DNA from: Parafrankia discariae
GTDB taxonomy: Bacteria; Actinomycetota; Actinomycetes; Frankiales; Frankiaceae
Direction of reading: 5' to 3'
NCBI RefSeq assembly: GCF_000373365.1
Contig: NZ_KB891225.1
Span: 1 to 57,849, forward strand
Length of the DNA: 57,849 nt
Part shown: in pieces, positions 1-8,145 of the stretch
Layout: each line of letters opens with the position of its first letter
Numbering within the stretch: position 1 is the first letter of the stretch
Position numbers and translations under genes: made by a program
Notes under the pieces: generated by a model
The model's database searches: none
What the model was told of the DNA's origin: nothing
The model's input: only the letters and a program-made list of their open reading frames with translations

Positions 1-151
1 CGTTGTGGGTTACGTAGAGGATCGCGTCCACGATGTCGCGCCGGTCGTGTTTCTCGGGCCGGCCGTCTTTCGGGACCGGAGGCAGCAACGGCTGGACGTA
101 GGCCCACTCCTCATCGGACAGATCCGACGGATACCGGTGCGATCGCGCCAT
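1..151 (-). mobile_element. IS5-type transposase, N-terminal part (runs off left edge)
   Basis: The minus strand from the ATG at 151 reads 50 residues without a stop to the window edge. It begins MARSHRYPSDLSDEEW and continues through a PLLPP segment, GRPEKHDRRDIVDAIL and YVTHN. This is the N-terminal DUF4096-like domain of IS5/IS1380-type DDE transposases that insert by cut-and-paste. The catalytic DDE part lies outside the window. The outer end of the element should be within about 100 bases to the right; an imperfect palindrome centred near 218 (gggccacatgcggccc) may be near it, but I could not define the inverted repeat. The family call is secure; completeness is unknown. Confidence 0.85.
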
Positions 152-533
152 GTCCGGACCCTGGCGAACCCGCCCTCCCAGCCTGGCCCGCCACACCAGG
201 AAGATCAGGAATGGGCCACATGCGGCCCACACAACCAAGATTCAGGACAGGCACTGAGACAACGGGCCAGATCGGCCGGCAGCCGACCCTCGGCGGGCTG
301 ACGGCCTGTTCCATCGACGCTGTCGGGCTATGGTGAAGGCGTGTGCTGCTTCGCTGCCATGACCACCCGGACCGCTGCTTAGCGGTGATACCGAGGCTGC
401 TGTAACCGCGGCCTCAATGCCTGCCCCCTGCTGGGGCAGCGCCAGGGCGTACCGCCGGATCAGTGTCCCGCCGGCAGCCACTCGCGTGTCCTTCCCTGTG
501 CTGCCGGATCGTCCTGTCCGATCAGGGGAAGTC

Positions 534-1139
534 ATGTCTCAGCCGCGGCGATCCGATTCACCTGCACGGCACGAAGAACCATTCCCGCACCCGTCCATAG
601 CCGTACCCGCTGTCACGATGCTCCTGATGGTCGGGCTCCCCGGAGCCGGGAAAACCACCCAGGCCGAAGAGCTCGCCGCGGCGAACCGGGCACTGCGGCT
701 GACCCCGGATCACTGGATGATCCCACTGTTCGGCGAGCCGATGGCCGACGGCAGGCGCTTCGTGCTGGAAGGGCGGCTCATCTCGGTTGCCCTGCAGGCA
801 CTGCGGCTGGGGACCAGCGTCGTGCTCGACTACGGGCTCTGGGGCCGCGATGAACGGTCGGCACTGCGCTGGCTGGCGCGGTCGTGCGGAGCGGCCTGCC
901 AGGTGATCTACCTCCCCGTGGACAAGGACGTCCAGCTCGCCCGGATCGCGCACCGCCAGGCAACAGCGCCGCATCAGACGTTCCCGATCAGCGGGGCCGA
1001 CGTGGACCAATGGCGGGAGCAGTTCCAGGTACCCGATGCCGTCGAGCTCGGCGGTGGTGCGATCCCCGGCCCGCCAGCAGGGTGGCCGGGCTGGGCGGAG
1101 TGGGCAGCGGACCACTGGCCTTCATGCACCGACAGCTAG
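534..1139 (+). CDS. P-loop ATP-binding kinase-like protein (AAA/zeta-toxin-like)
   Basis: A 201-residue protein with a clear Walker A motif, GLPGAGKT at residues 34-41. It is followed by a typical small-kinase layout: TPDHWM substrate segment, a VVLDYGLWGRDERS stretch in the position of the second catalytic region, and an arginine-rich lid (LARIAHRQA). This resembles the predicted kinases that phosphorylate small molecules or antibiotics and are distantly related to zeta toxins and chloramphenicol phosphotransferase. The substrate cannot be told. The ATG at 534 has a purine-rich site (aggggaa) just upstream; the ATG at 618, immediately before the P-loop, is the other possible start. It stands alone; no antitoxin-like partner is seen next to it. 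Confidence 0.75.
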   Translation: MSQPRRSDSPARHEEPFPHPSIAVPAVTMLLMVGLPGAGKTTQAEELAAANRALRLTPDHWMIPLFGEPMADGRRFVLEGRLISVALQALRLGTSVVLDYGLWGRDERSALRWLARSCGAACQVIYLPVDKDVQLARIAHRQATAPHQTFPISGADVDQWREQFQVPDAVELGGGAIPGPPAGWPGWAEWAADHWPSCTDS

Positions 1140-1289
1140 CCCGACCGTCCCGTCCAGGGCTGTCCTGACGGCCGTTCGTGCTGGCCAGCGATGCCACTGG
1201 CGTATTACCGCAGCTCAGCACCTCGTCGCCCGCCATGCATACCGGGATTGTTCTGCTGAGAAGGCCACGAAGTGCGGGCGGCTTACTCC

Positions 1290-1323
1290 AGGCTGCGTCA
1301 CTCCTCAGGCTGCGTCACTCCTC
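1290..1323. repeat. Exact 17-bp tandem duplication
   Basis: The unit aggctgcgtcactcctc occurs twice head to tail (1290-1306 and 1307-1323). The second copy overlaps the stop codon (1315-1317) of the minus-strand ClpX-zinc-finger gene, so the duplication sits exactly at its 3' end. It looks like a recent slippage event. Confidence 0.9.
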
Positions 1324-1686
1324 GCCGGAGAACCGTTCCCATGCGGACTGTCGGGTGATCCCGAGAGTTTCGCCGATCTTGATCCAGGTGACGCCGCGCC
1401 GGCGCAGTTCCCGCACCCACGAGCGCAGGTCGGCCTCGGCCTGGTCGATGTGCGCGGCGACGCGCGGAATGTGGCTCAGCATCTCCCCGTCTGTCATCGA
1501 CTCCCAGAAGGGCACACGCGGTTCCGTGGGACTGGCGAAGCTCCCGTCGACGATCGACATGGCGAGCGTCGTGCACTCGTTGCAGATGTACACACCGGGA
1601 CCGGCGACCAGCTTGTCGACCTTGGTGTTCGGCTTGCCGCAGAAGGAACACCGAGCGAGTTCGATCGGGGTGTCAGGCGTCGCCAC
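1315..1686 (-). CDS. ClpX-type C4 zinc finger plus C-terminal HTH protein
   Basis: A 123-residue protein. Residues 10-40 form a ClpX-type zinc finger with cysteines at 13, 16, 35 and 38 (CSFC, CNEC). ClpX uses this module for dimerisation and adaptor binding, but the AAA+ part is absent. Residues 99-119 ([20 protein letters not shown]) form a helix-turn-helix of the kind often seen in short actinobacterial regulators. The protein is therefore likely a DNA-binding regulator, possibly one whose stability or activity depends on Clp factors. Two perfect palindromes lie 9-62 bases before its start and suggest autoregulation. The start ATG at 1686 fits the domain. Function beyond DNA binding is inference. 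Confidence 0.85.
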   Translation of the reverse strand: MATPDTPIELARCSFCGKPNTKVDKLVAGPGVYICNECTTLAMSIVDGSFASPTEPRVPFWESMTDGEMLSHIPRVAAHIDQAEADLRSWVRELRRRGVTWIKIGETLGITRQSAWERFSGEE

Positions 1687-1694
1687 AGCACACT

Positions 1695-1748
1695 CCTAAG
1701 GTGTCAGGGTGTCCCTGACACCTTAGGTTGTCAGGGGAGCCCTGACAA
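1695..1748. promoter_or_regulatory. Tandem palindromic operator pair
   Basis: Two adjacent inverted repeats share one core, GTCAGGG-N3-CCCTGAC. The first has perfect 15-base arms (1695-1709 and 1713-1727, spacer TGT). The second has perfect 9-base arms (1728-1736 and 1740-1748, spacer GAG). Their centres are 27 bases apart. They abut the start of the ClpX-zinc-finger/HTH gene at 1686, so that protein is the obvious candidate ligand. The sites are seen directly; binding is inferred. Confidence 0.75.
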
Positions 1749-1933
1749 CTGGTGTGCGTGCCCGTCCGTGTCGGGCGCGCGCTGGAGTGGGTGCACCCCG
1801 CGGGCCGAGGTGTCGCCGATCCGCGCCTGACATCGCACCGCCCTCCCCGGCTGGCGTACCCGACGCCGTCCGTGGATCGCCGGAGACCACACGCCGACCC
1901 GCGCACCAGGACCTCCCCAACAGGCGAACTTGC

Positions 1934-1968
1934 CATGTTGGAAAGTATGAATCATACTTTCCAACATG
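1934..1968. promoter_or_regulatory. 35-bp perfect palindrome overlapping a start codon
   Basis: The arms CATGTTGGAAAGTATG (1934-1949) and its exact reverse complement (1953-1968) flank the spacer AAT. The right arm ends in the ATG at 1966 that opens the membrane-protein gene, so the site must control that operon. It is AT-rich compared with its surroundings. The dual-HTH regulator encoded two genes along is the likely binder. Confidence 0.75.
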
Positions 1969-2532
1969 GAAAATATGATGGGGGTGCCCACCCCCGAAGA
2001 CGCCGCTGCCGCCCTGGCCGAGGCGGAGACCTCACGGGCGCAGTTGGCCGGCGGCCTCGGACTGCCGTCCTTCTTCCACAGCTCGATCGGCGTCACCGTG
2101 GCTGTCCAGATCGCCGTAGCCGCCGTGGAGGTCGCCTTCGACACCGGCTGGACCCGACTGCTGGCGATCGCCGGAGCCGCCGTCTTCGCCCTGACGGCGG
2201 GCATCCAGCTGCTCCGGTTCCGGCGGCTCAACGGGGTGTGGATCGGGGGACTCACGAGCCGGGTCGTGTTCGGAACGGGGCAGGCCGCGGCGACCTCGTA
2301 CGCGCTGGCTCTGGGCGCCGCGTTCTGGGCCGCCCTCGCCGGGGTGTGGTGGCTGGTGGCTGTCTGCGCGTGCGCTGGAGGACTGGCCTACACGTTGAGC
2401 GGCCGACGTTGGCTGCGCCGCTACCGAGGAGACCCGGCGACGCACGCTCGGGCCGAGTCGGCCGGGTGGCTGGTGGTCGTCTCGGTCCTCGCGCTGGCCG
2501 CGCTGGCGCTGCTGGGGCTGGTCGGCGGCTGA
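1966..2532 (+). CDS. Small multi-pass membrane protein
   Basis: A 188-residue protein I do not recognise by name. A 35-residue hydrophilic N-terminus is followed by about five hydrophobic segments: near IGVTVAVQIAVAAVEV, LLAIAGAAVFALTAG, AAFWAALAGVWWLVAV, CACAGGLAYTL and a C-terminal VVVSVLALAALALLGL. A positively charged loop (GRRWLRRYRG) precedes the last helix. ATGs at 1966, 1975 and 1978 are possible starts; the first lies inside a 35-bp palindrome and none has a good Shine-Dalgarno, so a leaderless message is plausible. Its stop overlaps the next start (TGATG at 2530), so it is translationally coupled to a transcriptional regulator. Such regulator/membrane-protein pairs often sense envelope or metabolic states. 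Confidence 0.7.
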   Translation: MENMMGVPTPEDAAAALAEAETSRAQLAGGLGLPSFFHSSIGVTVAVQIAVAAVEVAFDTGWTRLLAIAGAAVFALTAGIQLLRFRRLNGVWIGGLTSRVVFGTGQAAATSYALALGAAFWAALAGVWWLVAVCACAGGLAYTLSGRRWLRRYRGDPATHARAESAGWLVVVSVLALAALALLGLVGG

Positions 2533-3074
2533 TGCCCGAGCTGGACGCCAACCTGCACGCCCCGGCCCGGCTGAGGCTGATGACCATGCTGACCGCCGTG
2601 TCCGAGGCGGAGTTCTCGACCATTCGCGACAGCCTCCAGGTCAGCGACTCGGTGCTTTCCAAACACGTGGGCGCCCTCGCGTCGCTCGGCTACGTCAGGA
2701 GCCGCAAAGGAGTTCACGGCGGTCGCCGAACCACGTGGATCTCGCTGGCCGGGCCGGGCCGGGCCGCCCTGAGCACCCACGTCGCCGCACTGCGAGAGGT
2801 CATCGCCGGGGAGCACGCTGATCTGGATCGCCGCACTGACCATCAGGACGCGGCGGGTCCGCTGCGGAACCGGCTCCCCGAGCTGCGGGCCGCGCGGCGC
2901 TGGAGCCAGGCGGACCTGGCCGACCGCCTCGACGTGTCCAGCCAGACGGTCGACGCCATCGAAACGGGCCGCCTCGCCCCGCGCCTGCCCCTGGCGTTCA
3001 AGATCGCCGCCGTGTTCGAGGGCCGGATCGAAGACCTGTTCTTCCCCTCCGAGGACATCGGCACCGAGGCCTGA
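2532..3074 (+). CDS. Transcriptional regulator with two DNA-binding domains (winged helix + XRE)
   Basis: A 180-residue protein. Residues 1 to about 95 form a winged helix of the MarR/ArsR-like HTH_27 type (LHAPARLRLMTMLTAVSEAE, then SDSVLSKHVGALASLGYV and a wing with GGRRTTWISL). Residues from about 112 form an XRE/Cro-type HTH close to YozG/YgzD proteins (LRAARRWSQADLADRL, VSSQTVDAIETG, then a helix ending in IEDLFF). Each of these two families is usually a stand-alone regulator next to a membrane protein; here they are fused. The start overlaps the stop of the membrane-protein gene. The palindrome at 1934-1968 is the likely operator. Confidence 0.8.
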   Translation: MPELDANLHAPARLRLMTMLTAVSEAEFSTIRDSLQVSDSVLSKHVGALASLGYVRSRKGVHGGRRTTWISLAGPGRAALSTHVAALREVIAGEHADLDRRTDHQDAAGPLRNRLPELRAARRWSQADLADRLDVSSQTVDAIETGRLAPRLPLAFKIAAVFEGRIEDLFFPSEDIGTEA

Positions 3075-3226
3075 TCGTCCGGGCCGCCCCGCAGCCGCTC
3101 TGCGTCCTCCTCTGACGAACACCCGGCATGGCCGGCCCCGCGTGCCAGGCCGCGAGCGTCAGGACCAGGCCCCGGCCCTCGCTCGTCATCCGCACCTCGT
3201 CCTCGACGAACACCCGGTGGTACGCC

Positions 3227-4678
3227 CTACGTCGGTGCCTGGAAGCCGCCGATCTTGCGTTCGAGCAGTTCGGCCAGCCGCAGCGGGGTGCGGTCCTCGA
3301 ACATCGGGCCGATGAGCTGCACTCCCACCGGCAGGCCCTCGGGGGACCGGCCCGCGGGTATCGCGGTGGCCGGCAGGCCCGGCATGGTGGCCAGGCCGGC
3401 CAGGACGAGCTGGTCGAAGTACGGGTACTCGACGCCGTCGATGTCGATCCGGCGTTCCAGCGGATTGGGGTTGTGGTCGTGACCGAACGCGGGAGTCGGC
3501 GTGATCGGACACACCACGGCGTCGAACTCGGCGAACAGCTGCCGCCAGCCGTGGCGGTGGAGCTCGCGACGGTTGTTCGCCTCGATCCAGTCGCGGTGGC
3601 TGAACACCATGGCGCGCAGCCGCGCCGCGTTGAGACTCCGGTCGTCCGCGCTCAGCCCGGCGGCGCGGGTCCGCAGCTGCTCGTACGCCTCGACGGGAAA
3701 ACGCGCAACGGAGCCCGAGAACAGCAACTGCGTGTAGAGCGTCGCGGCTTCGGTCAGATCGGGCAGCAGCGGAGTGTGCCGTTCGACGCGGGCTCCTCCG
3801 TCGACAAGCGCGTCGGCCACCCGGTGCACGCCCGCCCGCACAGCGGACCCGGTCGGAATGAGCGGGTGCTCGTCGAGGACCAGGACCCGGAAGTCGGCGA
3901 GGCGCTCGTGGCGCGCGGGCGGCAGCGCCACGTTGTGCGCCACGCCGAGCGTCAGCGGGTCCGGTCCGGCCATGACGTCGAGCAGGAGGGTGAGGTCGCG
4001 GGCAGTGCGCGCCATCGGACCGACGACGGCGAGGTCGAAGTCGGTCGGCAATGGCGGCGCGGGAGGCGCGACCATGCCGCGGCTCGCCGCCAGCCCGAGT
4101 GTCGGCTTGTGCGCGTAGACGCCGCAGAAATGCGCGGGGGTGCGCAGCGAACCGGCGAGGTCGGAGGCGATGGACAGCGCACCGAACCCGGACGCCAGGG
4201 CCGCCGCCGATCCACCGGAGGAGCCGCCCGGCGTGCGATCGTGATCCCACGGGTTGTTGGTGGTGCCGTAGATCTCGTTGAAGCTCTGGATATCTTGCAG
4301 CCCCAACGGGACGTTGGTCTTGCCGAGCACCACCGCGCCCGCGGCCCTGAGTCGCGACACCTGTACCGCGTCCTCGGCCGGCAGGTAGTTCGTGTGCTGC
4401 GGCATACCCCAGGTCGTGGGCAGCCCGGCGATGTTGTAGGACTCTTTGACCGTCACCGGAATGCCGAGCAGCGGCCGGTCCTCGCCGCGGGCGCGCGCCT
4501 GGTCGGCGCCGCGCGCGGCGTCCCGCGCGCGGTCGAAGTCCGGCACGCAGATCGCGTTGATCACCTTGTCGTCCCGCTCGATACGGGCGATCGCCTCGTC
4601 GGTCAGCTCCGCCGAGGTCACGTCACCGGCACGCAACGCGGCCGCGAGCTCTTCGGCTGACTGAAAACTCCACTCCAT
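3227..4678 (-). CDS. Amidase (amidase-signature family)
   Basis: A 483-residue protein of the usual amidase length. The Ser-cisSer-Lys triad of the family is visible: Lys78 in GIPVTVKES, the glycine/serine signature TPGGSSGGSAA with serines 153, 154 and 157, and the nucleophile Ser177 in SDLAGSLRTPA. The enzyme should hydrolyse carboxylic amides in the cytoplasm; no signal peptide is seen. A frame extension up to 4810 exists, but the ATG at 4678 starts exactly where the family does (MEWSFQSAEELAAALRAG). It is divergent from the defective aldo/keto reductase gene. Substrate is unknown: GatA activity is unlikely without gatB/gatC neighbours. Confidence 0.9.
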   Translation of the reverse strand: MEWSFQSAEELAAALRAGDVTSAELTDEAIARIERDDKVINAICVPDFDRARDAARGADQARARGEDRPLLGIPVTVKESYNIAGLPTTWGMPQHTNYLPAEDAVQVSRLRAAGAVVLGKTNVPLGLQDIQSFNEIYGTTNNPWDHDRTPGGSSGGSAAALASGFGALSIASDLAGSLRTPAHFCGVYAHKPTLGLAASRGMVAPPAPPLPTDFDLAVVGPMARTARDLTLLLDVMAGPDPLTLGVAHNVALPPARHERLADFRVLVLDEHPLIPTGSAVRAGVHRVADALVDGGARVERHTPLLPDLTEAATLYTQLLFSGSVARFPVEAYEQLRTRAAGLSADDRSLNAARLRAMVFSHRDWIEANNRRELHRHGWRQLFAEFDAVVCPITPTPAFGHDHNPNPLERRIDIDGVEYPYFDQLVLAGLATMPGLPATAIPAGRSPEGLPVGVQLIGPMFEDRTPLRLAELLERKIGGFQAPT

Positions 4679-4770
4679 GATTCCGACGCTACCGACCTCT
4701 GGAACAGGCCATGAAATGCCGATCCGCGCAACACCTCTCACAACTTCCCCTGTTTTTGACGGAGTTCTGA

Positions 4771-5763
4771 GGGGCGACGCCAGGATTCTGGTGGGGGTAC
4801 GTCTGGGCAAACGGACTCGACGAGGAAGCCAGCCGCCCTCTGATCAGGCACGCGCTCGAAGCGGGGATCAACTTCTTCGACACCGCCAACCTGTACTCCT
4901 ACGGCTCCAGCGAGGAGATCCTCGGCCGCGCGCTGAAGGACCAGGCCGACCGCGACGACGTCGTCATCACCACCAAGGTCCGCCACACGATGCGCCCGGG
5001 TCGCCCCAACGGCGGCGGCCTGTCCCGCAAGGCGATCATGACCGAGATCGACGCCAGCCTGCGCCGCCTGGGCACCGACCACGTCGACGTCTACATGATC
5101 CACCGCCTCGACACCGACACCCCCCTGGAGGAGACCCTGGAAGCCCTGAACGACGTGGTGCGGGCCGGCAAGGCCCGCTACCTCGGCGCCTCCTCCATGC
5201 ACGCCTGGGAATTCGCCAACGCCCTGCACCTGCAGGAACGTCACAACTGGGCCCGCTTCGTCACGATGCAGAACCACTACAACCTCCTCGCCCGCGAGGA
5301 GGAACGGGAAATGCTCCCCCTGTGCGCCGCCGAAGGCATCGCCACCACGGTGTGGAGCCCGCTCGCCCGCGGCCGCCTCGCCCGCCCCTTCGACCAGGCA
5401 CACACCGGCGTCCGCGCGGCCACCGACGGCGGCTACGCCGACCTGCTCTACCAGGCCGACGCCGAGGGCGACCGCCAGATCATCGACGAGGTCGGCGCCA
5501 TCGCCCGGACCCGCGGCGTCAGCCGCGCCCAGGTCGCCCTGAGCTGGCTGCGCCGCAATCCCGTCGTGGCCGCGCCACTGGTCGGCGCCCGGACGATCCG
5601 GCAGATCGACGACGCCGTGGCCTCCCTCGACCTCGACCTCACCGACGAGGAAACCCGCCGCCTGGAACTCCCCTACACCCCGCGCCACGATTTCCAGGCA
5701 GTCTCCGACCCGGCGGAACTGGAACGCATCAAAGCCGGCATCCCCGGCTACGCGAACGTCTGA
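4771..5763 (+). pseudogene. Aldo/keto reductase, 5'-truncated
   Basis: From about 4801 the frame encodes an NADPH-dependent aldo/keto reductase of the YajO/Tas type. The tetrad is present: Asp in FFDTAN (codon 4879), Tyr (4894), Lys in ITTKV (4975) and His in IHR. The C-terminus looks complete. Reading back, the frame closes at a TGA (4768-4770) and holds no ATG, GTG or TTG before the ATG at 4990, which lies after three of the four catalytic residues. The usual first 30-40 residues (first beta strand and barrel entry) are missing, and the divergent amidase start at 4678 leaves no room for them. I call it a truncated gene; a short product from 4990 would be inactive. Confidence 0.7.
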
Positions 5764-5788
5764 GGCGCGCGGGGGGCTCGTGGCCGGA

Positions 5789-6640
5789 TCAGGGAAGGGT
5801 CACCGAGTGCAGCACCCGGCCGGCGCCGTCGCGGGCGAACAGCGACAGCGGCGGCCTGAGCGGCACCTGCTCGGACGTGTCGACCGTCCTGTTCCAGTAG
5901 AGGGCGAACGCGCCCGTGGCACCGACGGGGACGTTGATCGCCTCCCCGTTCGGGATCACGGCGAACAGTTCCTTCACCTCCGGGGACACCCGCCCGAAGG
6001 CGTGCCAGAACCAGGTCGGGTGTTCCCATTCGACGGTGCCGCTGGCGTCACTGCTCGTGTTGAAGACCTCGATCGGCGCCTCCGGGGGCTGGGAGAGGTC
6101 GGGACTGAGGTCCGAGTCCCACCACCGGAGCATGGGCTTGTCGGACCAGGAGAAGTCCGGCGGGCCGTCCCGGCTGACCAGCTCGACCAGGCAGGCGGCC
6201 ACACCCTGACTGTTCTGGACGAGCACGAGGGGGCCGTCGACCGCGACGAGCAGCCGGCCGTCGCTGTCCGGCGACACCGGGCGGCCGCCATCCGACGGCA
6301 CCGGGTGGCCGTTGCCCCCGGGGACACAGCGGTGGACGACCGCCGCCTCGGCGTCGGCGTCGAGGTCGAGCAGCCGCCGGGTCTTGACGAAGCGGAGCGT
6401 GACCGGCTCGCCCCCCGGGCCGGCGGGGAGCACCACAGGTGGAGGTCCGCCCGGGCTGGCCGACCCGGCTGGTACCGCCGCCGAGCCCCCGTCGCTCGGG
6501 CCGCCGCACGCGGCCAGGGCGACGACCGCCGCGGCGACGACGCCGGCGGACCGCCAGCGCCGCCAGTGCCTCCGGCGGACGGCGCGTGCGACCCGCGACC
6601 CGCCGCGGTCCACGATCCCGCCGTCGCCCTCGATGCGCAT
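5789..6640 (-). CDS. Lipoprotein, paralogue of the sigE-linked protein at 8142-9203
   Basis: A 283-residue protein with an arginine-rich N-terminus, a hydrophobic stretch and a lipobox ALAACGG (Cys45), so it is predicted to be anchored outside the membrane. The mature part matches the protein at 8142-9203: LRFVKTRRLLDLD versus LRYVDTPRLLALT, and PIEVFNTSSDASG plus GRVSPEV versus PIEVFSSGDDGSG plus GQVSPRV. The start ATG at 6640 has a good site (ggaggtcgg) directly upstream. The function of the shared domain is unknown to me. The pair flanks a methyltransferase and a sigma factor, which suggests both belong to one extracytoplasmic signalling locus. Confidence 0.7.
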   Translation of the reverse strand: MRIEGDGGIVDRGGSRVARAVRRRHWRRWRSAGVVAAAVVALAACGGPSDGGSAAVPAGSASPGGPPPVVLPAGPGGEPVTLRFVKTRRLLDLDADAEAAVVHRCVPGGNGHPVPSDGGRPVSPDSDGRLLVAVDGPLVLVQNSQGVAACLVELVSRDGPPDFSWSDKPMLRWWDSDLSPDLSQPPEAPIEVFNTSSDASGTVEWEHPTWFWHAFGRVSPEVKELFAVIPNGEAINVPVGATGAFALYWNRTVDTSEQVPLRPPLSLFARDGAGRVLHSVTLP

Positions 6641-6704
6641 CCGACCTCCGTAATGGCCTGCGGGGTGAGGTTTCCGGCGTGGCATCGATGTGGGCGCGCG
6701 TTTC

Positions 6705-7373
6705 CTACCGATGGGCGTCGTCGCCGTCCCCGACGAAGTCGAACAGCCGAATGTCCGGCCGGTACGGCAACGTCGGTCCAACCAGCCGATGCGTTCCGAC
6801 ACCCATCAGAAAGCCGTCCTCGACGTCGAACCCGACCTGTTCGAATCCCGCGTCGGCGAACCAGGAGCGTATGGCGGGAGTCAGATCGGGTGGCCGGCGA
6901 TGACGGGTCCAGATGACGGTCGCGGCGGGCCGGCACAGCCGGGGCAGCTGCTCGACGGTGTGCCGCACGTCGACGTCGCTGAGATTCCCGAACACTCCGC
7001 AGACCAGTGCGAGGTTCACCGGGGCGACACCCTCGTACACGCCGGAGTCCGAGGCGTCGCCGACCACGACCTCCACGCCGTTCAGCCCGGCGGAACGCGC
7101 CGCGTGCTCGGCGTCGGCGGCAAGCTCGGGGTCGAGTTCGACCAGCCGGGCCCGGACGTCGTCGCGACGCGCATGGCCGGCCAGCACGCCGAGCAGGTCA
7201 CGGCCCTGGCCGGCGCACATGCTCAGCACGCGGATCTCCCCCGCGGGCTGGCTGTCCAGCGCCTGCCGGACGCGCCGCTGGACGAGAGCGAGCCGCCGGT
7301 GCAGGGACGACCCCGCGACGTCGTACTGCCGGTGCCAGCCGACCCAATGACGCTCCCGCGCGAAGCGATCCAC
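6705..7373 (-). CDS. Class I SAM-dependent methyltransferase
   Basis: A 222-residue protein with a Rossmann SAM site: motif I IRVLSMCAGQGRDLL, an acidic residue after strand 2 (ARLVELDPE), then VVVGDASD and a LALVCGVFGNLSD strand-4 region. The N-terminal part (RERHWVGWHRQYD) is typical of small-molecule methyltransferases of this class. The acceptor is unknown. It lies upstream of the lipoprotein gene on the same strand, 64 bases away, and divergent from the SigE-family sigma gene. Confidence 0.8.
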   Translation of the reverse strand: MDRFARERHWVGWHRQYDVAGSSLHRRLALVQRRVRQALDSQPAGEIRVLSMCAGQGRDLLGVLAGHARRDDVRARLVELDPELAADAEHAARSAGLNGVEVVVGDASDSGVYEGVAPVNLALVCGVFGNLSDVDVRHTVEQLPRLCRPAATVIWTRHRRPPDLTPAIRSWFADAGFEQVGFDVEDGFLMGVGTHRLVGPTLPYRPDIRLFDFVGDGDDAHR

Positions 7374-7502
7374 GAAACCCGACCCTAACCGGGGGACCGG
7401 ACGCGCGGGGCCCGCCGACCGAATCCGAGCACGTGATCGTCGCCGGAGTCAGGTTCCGATGACAGGGCTTCGCGGGCGGTGCGGGCGATGTCGACGGCGG
7501 GG

Positions 7503-7545
7503 GTTCGGAAAGTTCGGGAAGCGAAGTTCGGGAAGTGGGGCAACC
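7503..7545 (+). promoter_or_regulatory. Direct repeats and ECF-like -35 element before the sigma gene
   Basis: The 12-mer aagttcgggaag occurs at 7510-7521 and 7524-7535 (14-base step), with a partial copy from 7503. GGCAACC follows at 7539-7545; this resembles the GGAAC/GGCAACC -35 box of many actinobacterial ECF promoters. I see no convincing -10. This may be the autoregulated promoter of the downstream sigma gene (start 7588). Confidence 0.4.
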
Positions 7546-7587
7546 TGAAAGCGGCCCGCCGGCCTTTGTAAGGCGAGGGAGGTCGCG

Positions 7588-8145
7588 TTGCGCACAGACG
7601 AGGGCGACGACGGTGGGTTCACGGCGTACTTCGCGCCGCGGGCCGGCGGGTTGCTGAGGTTCGCCTATCTGCTGACCGGCGACTCCGGGGAGGCGGAGGA
7701 CCTGACCCAGACCACGCTGACCAGGGTGTTCATGGTCTGGCCGCGGGTCCGTGGCCATGACCGGCCCGACGCCTACGCCCGCCGGGTGATGGTCAACGCG
7801 AACACCCACCGGTTCCGCCGCCGGGTTCGGCAGGTGCTTGTCGACGTGCCGCCGGAGCGGGCGGCGGCGTCGTCGCAGCTCGCCGCCGTCGAGGACCGGG
7901 CGGGGCTGGCCGCGGCGCTCGCCGTGCTGCCGCCGCGGCAGCGGGCCGTCGTCGTGCTGCGCTACTGCGAGGACCTGCCCGAGGCCGAGGTCGCCGCGCT
8001 GCTGGGCTGCTCGGTCGGCACGGTGAAAAGCCAGGCCGCGAAGGGCCTGGCCAAGCTGCGGGCCCATCCCGCGATCACCGGGCCCGCCACCCCGCCGGCG
8101 TCGCCCCGGGTGGGACGCCCCGTCGCGCGAGAGGAGACGCGATGA
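7588..8145 (+). CDS. RNA polymerase sigma factor, SigE family (ECF)
   Basis: A 185-residue sigma-70 family protein. Region 2 is seen in FAYLLTGDSGEAEDLTQTTLTRVFMVWPRV and the following YARRVMVNANTH. Region 4 has the HTH LPEAEVAALLGCSVGTVKSQAAKGLAKLR. The layout matches the actinobacterial 'SigE family' of short ECF factors. It starts with TTG at 7588 behind a gagggaggtcgc site. The stop overlaps the start of the next gene (ATGA at 8142), a membrane protein in the place of an anti-sigma partner, so the two are co-translated. Target genes probably include the operon itself. Confidence 0.85.
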   Translation: MRTDEGDDGGFTAYFAPRAGGLLRFAYLLTGDSGEAEDLTQTTLTRVFMVWPRVRGHDRPDAYARRVMVNANTHRFRRRVRQVLVDVPPERAAASSQLAAVEDRAGLAAALAVLPPRQRAVVVLRYCEDLPEAEVAALLGCSVGTVKSQAAKGLAKLRAHPAITGPATPPASPRVGRPVAREETR

